From the NCBI GenBank assembly GCA_043738095.1, contig JAYSZI010000071.1:1-64000 (forward strand): DNA of 64,000 bases, read 5' to 3'. The notes below the pieces were generated by a model that saw nothing but the letters and a program-made list of their open reading frames with translations, was not told the DNA's origin and ran no database searches. Made by a program: the position numbers and the translations under genes. How positions within the stretch are numbered: the first letter of the stretch is position 1; each line of letters opens with the position of its first letter. Source of the stretch: Lysobacter_K sp043738095 (GTDB lineage Bacteria > Pseudomonadota > Gammaproteobacteria > Xanthomonadales > Xanthomonadaceae). Positions 42,684 through 52,500 of the stretch are shown piece by piece.

Positions 42684-45600
42684 GGCAACTCGGGGCCGAG
42701 CGGGCGCCCGGCAAGATCAGCCTCGGTGACCCCGCGCAGGAACAGTTCCGACGGCGCGAGATCTTCAAGACCCCGGCCGTCGTGGTCGAACCATTCCACG
42801 CTGAGCCCGCCGTGCGCCTGCCGGGAGGAGGCGTCGTAGCCAGCCGCCAGGCGCAGGCGCCAACCGTCGTCGGCGCCGAGCAGCAGCTTGCCAACAGCGA
42901 ATTCAAAGCGCTCGCGGGTAGAGGCCTCACGGCGGTCGTCGTCGCACAGGTAGCGGCGTAAGTCGAGTCCTGCGGACGTGGTCCAGCCATGGCGCGCCCA
43001 ACGCCATCCGATACCGGCGCCGACGTTGTCGACGTCCACGGTCGACAAGTCGTTGCTCACCGCCTGCGCATCCAAGACCCATTCGCTGTCGTAGCGCGCG
43101 CGCCACGTCAGGCGGTAGTTCACATCGGCTTGGCGACGGTGGCGGTCGCGGTAGCGGCTGTACACATCGTTGTCGAGACCGGCGGCAAAGCGCTCATCCA
43201 CGTCACGCAGCGACAGCGCCCGCCAGCGCAGGCCCACTTCCCAATCGTCGCGCCAGCGTTCGTCGCGCCGCCCGCTCCAATCCATCGCCGCTCGCACGCT
43301 CGCGCTGTGTGCTGGCGACGCCAGGCCTGCGGGCGCGGTCTGGCGCCAAGCGGATGCATTGAGCGAAGCGCCCCAGGGGCCGTCTGCCTGGTGCCACTCA
43401 AGGTCGTGCTGCAGGCCCAATACGCCGAAGCCGGCAGCATGCCGCCGGCCGACCACATCCAGACGTCCCCACAGTCCGCGCGCAGATGCATGCCAGCGCC
43501 AGCGCCAGCGCAGTTCGCCAAAGCGCTCGCTCTTGTCTTCTCTATCGTCCGCATCCGTTCGCTGCTGCCGGGCCGCCTGCAGCCCCCACGTGCCGTCCTC
43601 GCCGCCGGAGTTCGGCCAAAGCTGCGGCCACGCCGCCGGCGGGGGAGCGAGGTCGGGCGGGGCAGCGGGTAGGCGCGGCGCCGAGACCACGTCCGTCACA
43701 GGAGCCGCGGCGGGTGCGGCGGCTGCGCGCGGGCGCGCCGGTTCAAGGACAAGTGCACTGATTCGCATCGCACCGGCGGGACGGCGCGATGCGATGCGTA
43801 CACGGCCCGCCGCTCCAACGGGCTCGGTACGCACGTCGCTCCGCAGGCCGTCCCACTCGACGACCCGCAGCAATGTCGGGCCCGCGAGGCGCACGGTCAC
43901 GGGGCCACGGTGGTAGACGACGGGTCGGCGACCGTCGAGCGGCATACCGGCAGCGTCGGCGACATCGAGCGCGACGAACGTGCCTGGCAGCGCGTCGCCG
44001 ACGCGCAGGTGCAGCTGGCCCCGCGCGTCCGCGGCATCCGTCACCACGGCTGCCACGCCGTCGCGCAGGCGTCGCACTTCGCCACGCGTGGTGCGCACTT
44101 CGACGCGATCGGAGAGCGCGCTGTAGACGCGCAGTCGCAATTGCACAGCCTGGCCGGGCTGCAGGCCCTCCAGCACCCATCCTTGGCCGGTGCGGAGCAC
44201 GAATCCGTCTTCATCGTCGAGGCCTGCCCAGTGCTCACGGCGTGCCACAAGCGGCTGCGTCGAGCGGCCATCGGCCACCGCGCGCTCGCGAACGCCGCCG
44301 TGCGTTTCGGGCTCGACCCGTCGCCATGCGAGGTGGCGGTCGAGTTCGCCGAAGACGCCCGGTGCGGACACGCCCGGATCGGCCTCGCGCATCGCCAGCG
44401 CGCGCGCGGCAGCGGCGAGCGCCTGCTCGAGGTGGCCCGCCTCGATGAGGCGCAAGGCCTGCAGCGCGGCCTGCACCGCGGTGCGTGGCACCCCATCTTC
44501 CGTGGTGACTGGCGCGCTGTCGTTAATCGCGATGGCCCGCGGGTCAGTGGCAGGGCCGCCAGGATCTCCAACGCTGTGAATCGGCACGAGTGCATCCACG
44601 CGCTCCACGCGACAGGAGGACGCGACTCGGGCCCGGACCGCGATCGACCGCTCCGGCGTCTCGGTCGGGGTAAGCGGTGAACCCGCCAGCAACCCGCCCG
44701 TGGGTGCTTCCAGCCGCACCAGCACGGCCCCGGAGGCGGGCTCGATGCTGAGTGCCTGCCCCGCGGCCGCAGCCTCGAAGGGCACACGCACGGCTACCCC
44801 CGGTGCAGTGCCCGTAGCGACGTTGCGCAGCGTGGTCGCCTCGGCATCCACCGCGGGCAGCAACATCCACCACGAGCGCGCGGCGCTGCGCAGCCGAACC
44901 CACTGCGGCACCTGCGCGGTAGCGCGCAACTCAAGCGTATGCGAGCCAGCGCGGTCGAGAACCCAACGTGCCGGCGCCGCGTGGCTCGCGAGCGCGTAGG
45001 CGACTTCGGTATTGCGCTCGGTGCGAAGCCGCACCAGCGCTGCCGCACTTTCGGCGGGCAGTGCCTCAGTAGACGCCACAGGCGTGCCTACGGGCGTCCC
45101 AATAGAAGTTTCTACGGGCGCGCGATGCGCAGCACGTGCGGCGAGCGTGGCGGCCGTCGCTTCGCCCTCCGCGGCCAGTGCTTGGCTCAAGCGCGCCCAC
45201 GCTGCGCGATCGCGTCGGCCGGTCGGCAGGGTCACGACCCAGGCATACGCGCCGGTCTGCAGCTCGCCCTGGTCCGCGCCGACGGCCCAATCGTCGAAGG
45301 CGGCTCGCACGCGCGGTTCATCAGGCGCAGCGGCGAAGGCCTGGAGGACGGCGCAGCGCGTGAGCACAGGGTCCGAACCGCGCGCCTTAGCGAACAGCGC
45401 CAGCGAGCGGCTCACCGCGACAGCACCACGTGCGCTCGCCGTGACGCAGGGTTCGCCGCCAAAGCGCGCTGCGCGCGCGCCGATCAGGCGTCGCGCCTGG
45501 TCGATGTCGCGCGTTGCCTCGGGAGCGCCAGCGTCATCCCGGATTGCCGTCGCGGCCGTGAGCAACGCGTCCTGCACGCGTTCTGGCGCAAGGAGCTCGG

Positions 45601-47095
45601 CATCGAGTGCGCCTTCGGCGAGCTGCCGTAGTGCGGGGACGCGCTGGTCGACGGCGATCCAGACGCCGTGCGGCCCTGTGTTCACCAGTGTCGACGGCGT
45701 GGCGGCGTCGGCGCGCGGCACCAGCACCTGCGAAGCGTCGACGATCGGAGCACCTTCAGGGTCGAGGGCCAAAAGCCCGTCCGCGGCGCTGGACGCGCCC
45801 TCCAGCATCTGCACGAGTACTGGGTCGAGGCGTAGCTCGACCGCGGCGCGTCCCGCCTGTTCCAAACGCAGCGACGCGGGTCGAGCTTCCGTTTTCTCGG
45901 GATGAGCCACAGCGATGCGCAGCAGCGCGGCACGGCCTGGCGCAGCGGTATCGATGTGCCAGCTGGCGCCCGCCGGCAGCCAGTGGAAGGCAAGCGCCGT
46001 GACCGTGTCTTCGCCCGGGGCGGGGCGGTTGATCTCAAACTGTGCGCGCCGATCGCGGTCAGGGAAGCGCGCCCGCCAGCGGCGCGTTGACAGTGCCCCG
46101 TCACCCGATGGGTGCAGCGCGACCGGCCGTGCGTAGGCATAGCGCGCCAGAAAAGCTTCGGCAAGCGGGTCGGGAAATAGCCACACTGCGCGGTCGAAGG
46201 CGCGATCGATCGGCTCGTCGGGCCGCGCCACCAACTGTTCGCGCGTGGGATCGCTGGCGACGTCGAGTGCATCAACCGGCGTGCCGGGCAGGGGCGCCAG
46301 CACTTTCAGCCAGACGCCCGGCTCGCCGTGAACCCGCACTTCGCGCGTGCCCGCGGGCAGATCGACACGCATGCGCCCGGCGAGGTCGAGCACCTCGGCG
46401 CAATGGTCGGTGACGAAGAGGTGTTCGCGCTCGACAGGCGTGGGAACGCGGCCATCGAACACGGTTTGCCCGTCGGCTTCGACCCGCAGCCAGGTCGCGT
46501 CCGCAGGCAACAGGCGCGGCTGGCGCGTACGCCAGAGATCCAGACGCAGGGGCCCGGCCGATCCCGAAAGGAACCGGACTGGCTGCGTAGCCAGCCGCAA
46601 CACGTGATCACGGCGGCCTGGGCGGCTGCGCGTCGCGCGCTCGTCTACGGGGTCCACGGGCACGAGCCACGGATCGGCTCCAGCGCGGCGGCCTTCGGTG
46701 CGCACATGGATCTCCGCCCGCGTCGCGCCGTCGCTTTCCAGCCGCAGCCAGCGCCGGCCTCTACTGAGCGTGTCCACGGTGAACGTGCCTGGGTCGAGCT
46801 GATGGACCGCATGGCGCACGAGCAGCGCGCCGCCCTGGCTGGTCCAGACGTCGGGCGCGGGCCCCTCGCGAAGATCGAGATCGAGCACACGTCCCCCGTC
46901 GATCGGCGCGAGCACCGGGCGGCCGGGGGCAACGGCGACGACGTGGCGATCACGCTGCGCGTCGCGCTCGACGTCGCCGACGGACACGGCTTCGACGTTG
47001 GCGCGCCGTGGCAGCGTCTGGGCCCCTGCGGCGGATGCGCCCGTGGCCAGAGCGACTGCCAGGGCAAGGGCGAGGGGCGAGGGGGTTACAGGCAT
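42680..47095 (-). CDS. large secreted protein with C-terminal outer-membrane beta-barrel, probable polymer exporter
   Basis: 1471 residues with a cleavable signal peptide (VTPSPLALALAVALATGASAAGA). The N-terminal ~450 residues are beta-rich, and the middle is Ala/Arg-rich helical repeats (TAATLAARAAHRAPVE, YALASHAAPARWVLD). A Pro/Ala linker (~1110-1160) leads to a barrel-like region from ~1180 to 1440 with alternating amphipathic strands (FGELRWRWRWHASARG, WEVGLRWRALSL, VNYRLTWRARYDSEWVLDAQ, WRLRLAAGYDAS). It ends in a ~25-residue tail, not in Phe. I infer an outer-membrane exporter or surface anchor of the polymer. No named family recognised. It overlaps the lipoprotein gene by 10 bases and the ligase gene by 4. 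Confidence 0.7.
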   Translation of the reverse strand: MPVTPSPLALALAVALATGASAAGAQTLPRRANVEAVSVGDVERDAQRDRHVVAVAPGRPVLAPIDGGRVLDLDLREGPAPDVWTSQGGALLVRHAVHQLDPGTFTVDTLSRGRRWLRLESDGATRAEIHVRTEGRRAGADPWLVPVDPVDERATRSRPGRRDHVLRLATQPVRFLSGSAGPLRLDLWRTRQPRLLPADATWLRVEADGQTVFDGRVPTPVEREHLFVTDHCAEVLDLAGRMRVDLPAGTREVRVHGEPGVWLKVLAPLPGTPVDALDVASDPTREQLVARPDEPIDRAFDRAVWLFPDPLAEAFLARYAYARPVALHPSGDGALSTRRWRARFPDRDRRAQFEINRPAPGEDTVTALAFHWLPAGASWHIDTAAPGRAALLRIAVAHPEKTEARPASLRLEQAGRAAVELRLDPVLVQMLEGASSAADGLLALDPEGAPIVDASQVLVPRADAATPSTLVNTGPHGVWIAVDQRVPALRQLAEGALDAELLAPERVQDALLTAATAIRDDAGAPEATRDIDQARRLIGARAARFGGEPCVTASARGAVAVSRSLALFAKARGSDPVLTRCAVLQAFAAAPDEPRVRAAFDDWAVGADQGELQTGAYAWVVTLPTGRRDRAAWARLSQALAAEGEATAATLAARAAHRAPVETSIGTPVGTPVASTEALPAESAAALVRLRTERNTEVAYALASHAAPARWVLDRAGSHTLELRATAQVPQWVRLRSAARSWWMLLPAVDAEATTLRNVATGTAPGVAVRVPFEAAAAGQALSIEPASGAVLVRLEAPTGGLLAGSPLTPTETPERSIAVRARVASSCRVERVDALVPIHSVGDPGGPATDPRAIAINDSAPVTTEDGVPRTAVQAALQALRLIEAGHLEQALAAAARALAMREADPGVSAPGVFGELDRHLAWRRVEPETHGGVRERAVADGRSTQPLVARREHWAGLDDEDGFVLRTGQGWVLEGLQPGQAVQLRLRVYSALSDRVEVRTTRGEVRRLRDGVAAVVTDAADARGQLHLRVGDALPGTFVALDVADAAGMPLDGRRPVVYHRGPVTVRLAGPTLLRVVEWDGLRSDVRTEPVGAAGRVRIASRRPAGAMRISALVLEPARPRAAAAPAAAPVTDVVSAPRLPAAPPDLAPPPAAWPQLWPNSGGEDGTWGLQAARQQRTDADDREDKSERFGELRWRWRWHASARGLWGRLDVVGRRHAAGFGVLGLQHDLEWHQADGPWGASLNASAWRQTAPAGLASPAHSASVRAAMDWSGRRDERWRDDWEVGLRWRALSLRDVDERFAAGLDNDVYSRYRDRHRRQADVNYRLTWRARYDSEWVLDAQAVSNDLSTVDVDNVGAGIGWRWARHGWTTSAGLDLRRYLCDDDRREASTRERFEFAVGKLLLGADDGWRLRLAAGYDASSRQAHGGLSVEWFDHDGRGLEDLAPSELFLRGVTEADLAGRPLGPELP

Positions 47096-47916
47096 GCGGC
47101 AAAGGATCGCAGGCCCGCAGCGCTTTGCGCGAGATCCTCGCGCAACGCCTCGCCAAGCTCGAGGTGGACGAAGCGCCCACCGCCGGCTTCGGCCATCGCC
47201 GCACGCACCGCGTTGCGGGTTCCTCCCGGGTACGGCGCTTCAACCGGGAAAAGGCGGGCGTCGAACCCCGCGCGTGCGAGGCAACCAGCAAGCGCACGCA
47301 GTGCGGGATCGGGCGTGTGCGTGCCGTTACTGACCACCACGCTTCGGCTGGACAGTCCGTAGCGTGTCGCTGTCGCCGCACCGAAGCCATGAACCTGCAC
47401 GACGACGGCGTCCACACCTGGATGCGCGCCTTCATGGCCGAGCAAAGCGAACGGCGCCCCGGCCACGTTCGCCTGATCCGCGCCGTCAAGACGGCGATGC
47501 GCGGAATTGACGGCGAGCATGCGTGCGTGCGACTCGCGGTACAGAAAGAAGGCGATGTCGCCGGTGCGGCGGTCGCTGTCACTGTGCGGAGCCTGCACGA
47601 TCAGGGCGCGCGCGGTGCCGGTTCGGTAAGCGAAGGCGCCCCAGCCGCGCGTTCGCGGCGCGACCTCGCGCATCGCGTGCTCGCCGTCGCTGACACGGAC
47701 TTCGTAGCCTATATCGGCCCATCCGGGCGCCGCTTCGCCGCCAAGCCCCTGCGCGAATGCGGCAGCCAGCGCTGCGGACTCCGCCGGCAACGGCGCGCGG
47801 TAGCGATCGCTGTGGCCCGCTTGCAGCCAGGCGTGCAACGGGTCGCGCACGTGGGAGCATCCGGCCATCAGCAGCAGCATCGCGGCGCATAGCGTGTTGC
47901 GCAAATCAATCCGCAT
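47086..47916 (-). CDS. lipoprotein with metallohydrolase-like motifs (putative polymer hydrolase)
   Basis: 276 residues with a lipobox (LLLMAGC, Cys20), so it is a periplasm-facing lipoprotein. Conserved-looking polar residues are His111 in APHSDSDRRTGD, His140 in NSAHRRLD, His176 in VQVHGF, and Glu253 in HLELGEALRED. The H...H...E layout around a mixed alpha/beta fold recalls zinc amidases of the N-formylglutamate amidohydrolase and phage PGA-hydrolase kind; the assignment is inference. The ATG at 47916 is chosen for the lipobox; longer in-frame starts lie inside the upstream gene. It would trim or release polymer in the periplasm. The soluble tail of the CapC-like protein aligns with it but lacks these residues. 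Confidence 0.65.
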   Translation of the reverse strand: MRIDLRNTLCAAMLLLMAGCSHVRDPLHAWLQAGHSDRYRAPLPAESAALAAAFAQGLGGEAAPGWADIGYEVRVSDGEHAMREVAPRTRGWGAFAYRTGTARALIVQAPHSDSDRRTGDIAFFLYRESHARMLAVNSAHRRLDGADQANVAGAPFALLGHEGAHPGVDAVVVQVHGFGAATATRYGLSSRSVVVSNGTHTPDPALRALAGCLARAGFDARLFPVEAPYPGGTRNAVRAAMAEAGGGRFVHLELGEALREDLAQSAAGLRSFAACL

Positions 47917-49531
47917 CGGCTTCCTCCCGAGCATCGGAGCGCTCCGGGCGCAGGCGCAGACGCGGTCGAATGGGTTTGCGTGCAGGCCGCGCACCCGCGG
48001 AGGCATCATCGCCGCCAATGGCTGCACGTGCCTCGGCGAGCTGCCGCGGGACCGAAGCCCGCACGACTCGCGCGGCTCCAGGGCGTGGCTGCTCCACCAG
48101 CGACACGCCTTGCGAAAGCACGCTGCGCGGGTCGACCTCGGGCTGGAATCCATACCAGCGCCGTGGCATTTCGCCCGGTGAGCGCGGCAGCGTGGTGGCG
48201 ACGTGCGCGAGTACCGGGATATCGGCAGTGATCGTGAGCAGGCTTGCGCCGTCGGGCGGCTGCACGTCGACCTGCACCGCTTCCGACGCGGCGTGATCGA
48301 GCGCGCCCGCGGGGCGGTCGTACAGGGAAGGCTGCCACGGCACAGTGATATCGCGCGACGCCAGCGGCGCCCCGGCTGCATCGATAAAGAGCACGGTTAC
48401 GCGAGCATCGGCCCGCTCGGCGCGCAGCCGTAGGCGCACCGGCGGTAGTTCGCCCAAGGCGTGCAGGCGATAACGCAGGATGCGGCGCGCGGTTGCACGG
48501 TGCGCGCGTGGTCGCAGGCCCGACGGCGTCAGGGCGTCGCCCGTGTCCGCATCGCGCACGTCCACGTCGCCGGTTGCGTCACTGCGAAGTTCGTAGCGTC
48601 CCGCGACCCAGGATCCGCGCCAGCGGCCATCGATGCGAGTGCGCCGCCCCGACGCGCCGGGCGCAAAGGGACCCTCCACCGTGATCGCGAGTGCTCTACC
48701 TTTCGCGTCCCGCGCGTCGATCACGACCTCGCGCTCGCGATCGAGTTCGACGCCAACCCGTAGCTCGGGGCTGATGGCGAACGCCAGGACCCGTGGGTTG
48801 TATTGACGGGGCACGCTGTCAGGCGCTTGCCGCAGCACGCGTCGCGCGACGAACATCTCGCCGGGCTGGCCGAGCGGGCCGATGCGTTGCTGGTGATAGC
48901 GCAGCAGGTCCTGTTTCACCCGCGGGTCGATCAGCGCTGGTGGCGTAACCCAGTCCTTGGTCAGCGCCTCGCGCGTAGCGTCGCTCAGGCGCCGGTAGCG
49001 CAGGCGGACCTGCGCATCGGAAAGACGCTTGTCGATCGCGCCGCGCCACAGGACCGTGCGCGCGCCTTCGGGCGAATGGAGTACGCGCACGGAGACCGCA
49101 TATACGTCGGGACGACCGGTCAGGTCGATCCATTCCGTGGGCATCACCCATGCGGATTGTTCGGCTCGACCGTCGAGCAAGCCGTACGCGTGTGCGCCTT
49201 CCGCGGCGGGCACAGAGAGATACCTGCGCTCGCGCTCAGCGCCGCGCGCGCCGTGCAGGCCGACCTCGATGGTCATGAGCACGCCCTGCGCGCGCACCGC
49301 AGGTGCGGCGACCACAAATCCCTGCAGGGCGAACCATCCCTGGTGCGTGGATACGTTGAACTGGAGTTCGCGCCCGGCGACTGGCTCGAATAGCACGCGC
49401 TCGTCGAGCCCGGCATTGCGCGCGGGCGCAAGGCTTTGCCATGCCTCCCAACGACGCAACGCGAGCGACAACACCGGCATCGTCGCGAGCAGTAGCGCGA
49501 GCACTAGCAGGCCGTAGCCCAACCGCCTCAT
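47906..49531 (-). CDS. membrane-anchored periplasmic protein of the polymer operon
   Basis: 541 residues with a single N-terminal helix (RLGYGLLVLALLLATMPVLSLALRRW) and a periplasmic body of beta-rich segments (RELQFNVSTHQGWFALQGFVV, VYAVSVRVLHSPEGARTVLW, YELRSDATGDVDVRDADTG). It ends in a basic/acidic low-complexity tail (ARKPIRPRLRLRPERSD). I recognise no family. The ATG at 49531 overlaps the previous stop by four bases (ATGA), and its own end overlaps the lipoprotein gene by 11. A bridge between inner-membrane synthase and outer-membrane exporter is a reasonable guess for such an anchor. Confidence 0.6.
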   Translation of the reverse strand: MRRLGYGLLVLALLLATMPVLSLALRRWEAWQSLAPARNAGLDERVLFEPVAGRELQFNVSTHQGWFALQGFVVAAPAVRAQGVLMTIEVGLHGARGAERERRYLSVPAAEGAHAYGLLDGRAEQSAWVMPTEWIDLTGRPDVYAVSVRVLHSPEGARTVLWRGAIDKRLSDAQVRLRYRRLSDATREALTKDWVTPPALIDPRVKQDLLRYHQQRIGPLGQPGEMFVARRVLRQAPDSVPRQYNPRVLAFAISPELRVGVELDREREVVIDARDAKGRALAITVEGPFAPGASGRRTRIDGRWRGSWVAGRYELRSDATGDVDVRDADTGDALTPSGLRPRAHRATARRILRYRLHALGELPPVRLRLRAERADARVTVLFIDAAGAPLASRDITVPWQPSLYDRPAGALDHAASEAVQVDVQPPDGASLLTITADIPVLAHVATTLPRSPGEMPRRWYGFQPEVDPRSVLSQGVSLVEQPRPGAARVVRASVPRQLAEARAAIGGDDASAGARPARKPIRPRLRLRPERSDAREEADAD

Positions 49532-52500
49532 CGCGCGCTCCCGGCCATGAGCCACGCGCGCCCTTCGACTGCGAACGACTGGCGCGCGGCGGGGGTTGCG
49601 GCGACGCGCACGCCGGCGGCGCCGGGCTCGATCAGTCGCCACGCCGATGCGCGACCGTCTGCCACGCCCAGTCGCAGGTAAGCGCGACCGCTGGCCGGAT
49701 CCAGCACCCGCTCCATCGACGCGACTCCCGCGCGAGCCTGAGCCAGTGCGACCACATTCTGGCTGCGCACATAGGCGTCGACGAGCGCGCGCGTCTGCGC
49801 TCCCGGCGGGGCTGCGAAGCGTTCGGCCGCGAGCCTGAGCGCGACGTCGGCGCGTACCGTGGGCACCCCCGCCGCGGCGAATCGCCCGCTATCTGGATCT
49901 TGGATGAGTGGGTCACGGTAGGCGCGCCGAGCTGGCGCCGACACCGACAGGATGACGAAGCGTGGCCCGTCGAGGGCGCGCACGAAAGCGGCCTGCGCGT
50001 CCGCGCCGGCTTCGCGCCGCCGCGCCATTTCACCCGTGCCCGCCAAGGCGACCGTGTCAGCCTCGTCGCGCAGCACGTCCAGCAGCGCGCGCACGCGCGG
50101 TGCGTCGTTCACGGCCGCGGGCTTGCCAACGAAGCTGGCCACGACGTCTGGCGCCGGACGCGGGTCGCGCTCCACCCGCCCACGCACCTGCAGGATCCAC
50201 GCCGCCGGGCGCATCATCGTGACAAGCACCTGGTGGGCGACGTTGAACGCGGTAAGCGGATTGGCGGCGTCGAGCACGTCGCCGCGTCCATCTGGTCGCA
50301 CCGCGTAATGGGCGCCGGCGATCAGCAGCGCGCGCGCCCCCAGCCGCGCGAAGAGGCGCGTGCCGTACTCGAGTGTCTGGCGCTCGGACCGCGGACGCGG
50401 GATCTCGACAAGGTAAGGCGACGCGTCGCCAAGCCGGACCACCACGGTGCCCCACTGACGGCGTCCGCCTTCGGCCTCAGCGAGGATCGCGTGTTCAACG
50501 CCGCTGCTTTGGTGACGATGCAGCACCACGCCGTAGCCCAGCGTGGTGGCCGCCGAATGGATCGCGCGCACTGCGTCGAGGTCGCGGTGCGTGCGCCAAT
50601 GGGCGGCGACGGCATGCAGCGGTTCGATCACCTCGGATTGGAGATAGAGCAGATCGCCGAGTTGCGGGGGCTCAAAACGCCCGCTGCCGGCAGCAGATAT
50701 CGCGTCGCGACGGGCGACCAGCCACGCATACAGATACCCGTCGACGCGCTGCTGTTCAGTGACCGTCTCCATGTCTCGGCCGCCCAGCGTCCGCGCGACC
50801 ATGCGCAGTCGAGCAGCGCGGCCGAGCAGGAGTTCAGCAAACGGCGCGCCGGTGGCGTCGCGCAGCGGGTTGGCCGCCGCCCGGCGGCCGAAACGTGCAT
50901 TTACCGGGCCGGTGCGTGCAGCGAGCGCCTCCAGGTTCAGGCCTGGCGGCAGCGCGCGCTGGATCCACAACTGGGCCGGGGGGTCCACGCCGCGTGCGCT
51001 ACCGAGGCCGCGCACGTGGAGCACCCCGGGCTCGCCGGCCAAGGCATGGAAGCGTGCGAATGGGAGTTCGGAATTGCGCAGCACGTTGCTGCGCCCCTCC
51101 GGCAGGCGCCCGCGCCGCGTGCCTGCACTCGCGAACGTCGCGTGGCCGTCGGCGAAGGCGAGGTGGAGTGCAGCTTCGAACGTGCCGGGCTCGTCCAGCG
51201 GTGCCGGTGCCGCGACCTGGAGCGAGGTGCGCGGACGCAGGTTGACGGCGTACAAGCCACCGCCGCGCGCAGGATTGGCGTCACGCACCACAAGCCAGTC
51301 ACCCGCGCGATCCAGCGCGAAGCCGGCCCGCGCGATCGCCATGCGCGCCTGGTCCAACCGCGCAGGGCGAGAACCGTCGCGATAATCGAGCAGCGCGCGA
51401 AGGCCTTCGTCGAAGTCGCGAAGCTCGGCAGGCGTAAACATCAGCGGTGTGCGCTCGCCCTCCGACGCATAAAGCGCTCGGCGGTGCGCCGCAAGCTGCT
51501 CCGGCAGCGGTGCGCCGGCGGGCACAGTTTCGAACACGCGCGTGACGTCCACATCGGCGCGGCCGGTGGCGGGCCACGCCACCGTGAGCAGATAACCCGC
51601 GAGGCTCGCGATGACCAGCCCCATCAGTGAGGTCTGCACCGTGGTGCGCGAAAGCTGCCAGGTGATCTGCTTCTGGTGCATCTTGACGGCAAGCAGGGTC
51701 GACAGCAGGTAGCCGAAGGCGAAGAAATCCGACGTCTTCACTGACGGTGCGGCCCACGTGAGCACAAATCCCAGTAGGAGCTTGTAGACATAGCCCACGG
51801 TGAAAAACAGCAGGAGCAGACGCGAGCCTTCCATGTTCATCCGTCGGAAGATCGGCAAGTGCAGCGCGGCGCTTCCCAGCGCAAAAATTAGTGCGGCCTC
51901 GAGCAGCGAAATGAGCAGCTTGGTCGGTTGGAACCACTGCAGGGCCAGCAGCGCAGGGATAAGGATTCCGCTGAACTCCCAGCCGTAATGCAAGTTCATG
52001 CGCGAGGCGATGAACGCCGTCGTCAGCAGGATCAGGTACGCCTTGGGGCTGGCGAGGATGTCCGAGGCGATGCCCTCGTATAGAAAGCCAAGCCCGGCGA
52101 TGTCGAAATTGGTAAAGGGGATCAGCAGCCCGCGCACGATCACGTAAGTCAGGCTTACATACAGCACAAACGTGCCCATGCCGCGCACCATGCCGCCGTT
52201 CCACATCTGGTTGGCGGTGAGGGCAATGATCACCAGCCCGAAGCTGTAGAGATTGTTGTGGTAGTCGAAGATCAACCCGGCTTGGGTCAGATGGCGGCCC
52301 AGCGCGGGCAGGATCCATCCGTCGCTCACCACGCGTACGAAGACGCTCACGAGCAGCAGCGCGAAGAACCGATCGCGCCCGAACATTGTGCAGCTCCCGG
52401 TGCGACGCATGAGCTGGTCGGCAAGCAGGCGGGCGAGCAGGTAGGTGGCGATCGACTCGCCCCAGATCACAAACGCACTCGCCGGCTTCAGGAGCAGTAG

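Noticed and set aside
47917..48381. 155-codon extension of the lipoprotein gene
   Set aside because: It is antisense-free but lies wholly within the preceding gene in another frame, and would bury the lipobox; the start at 47916 gives a proper signal.
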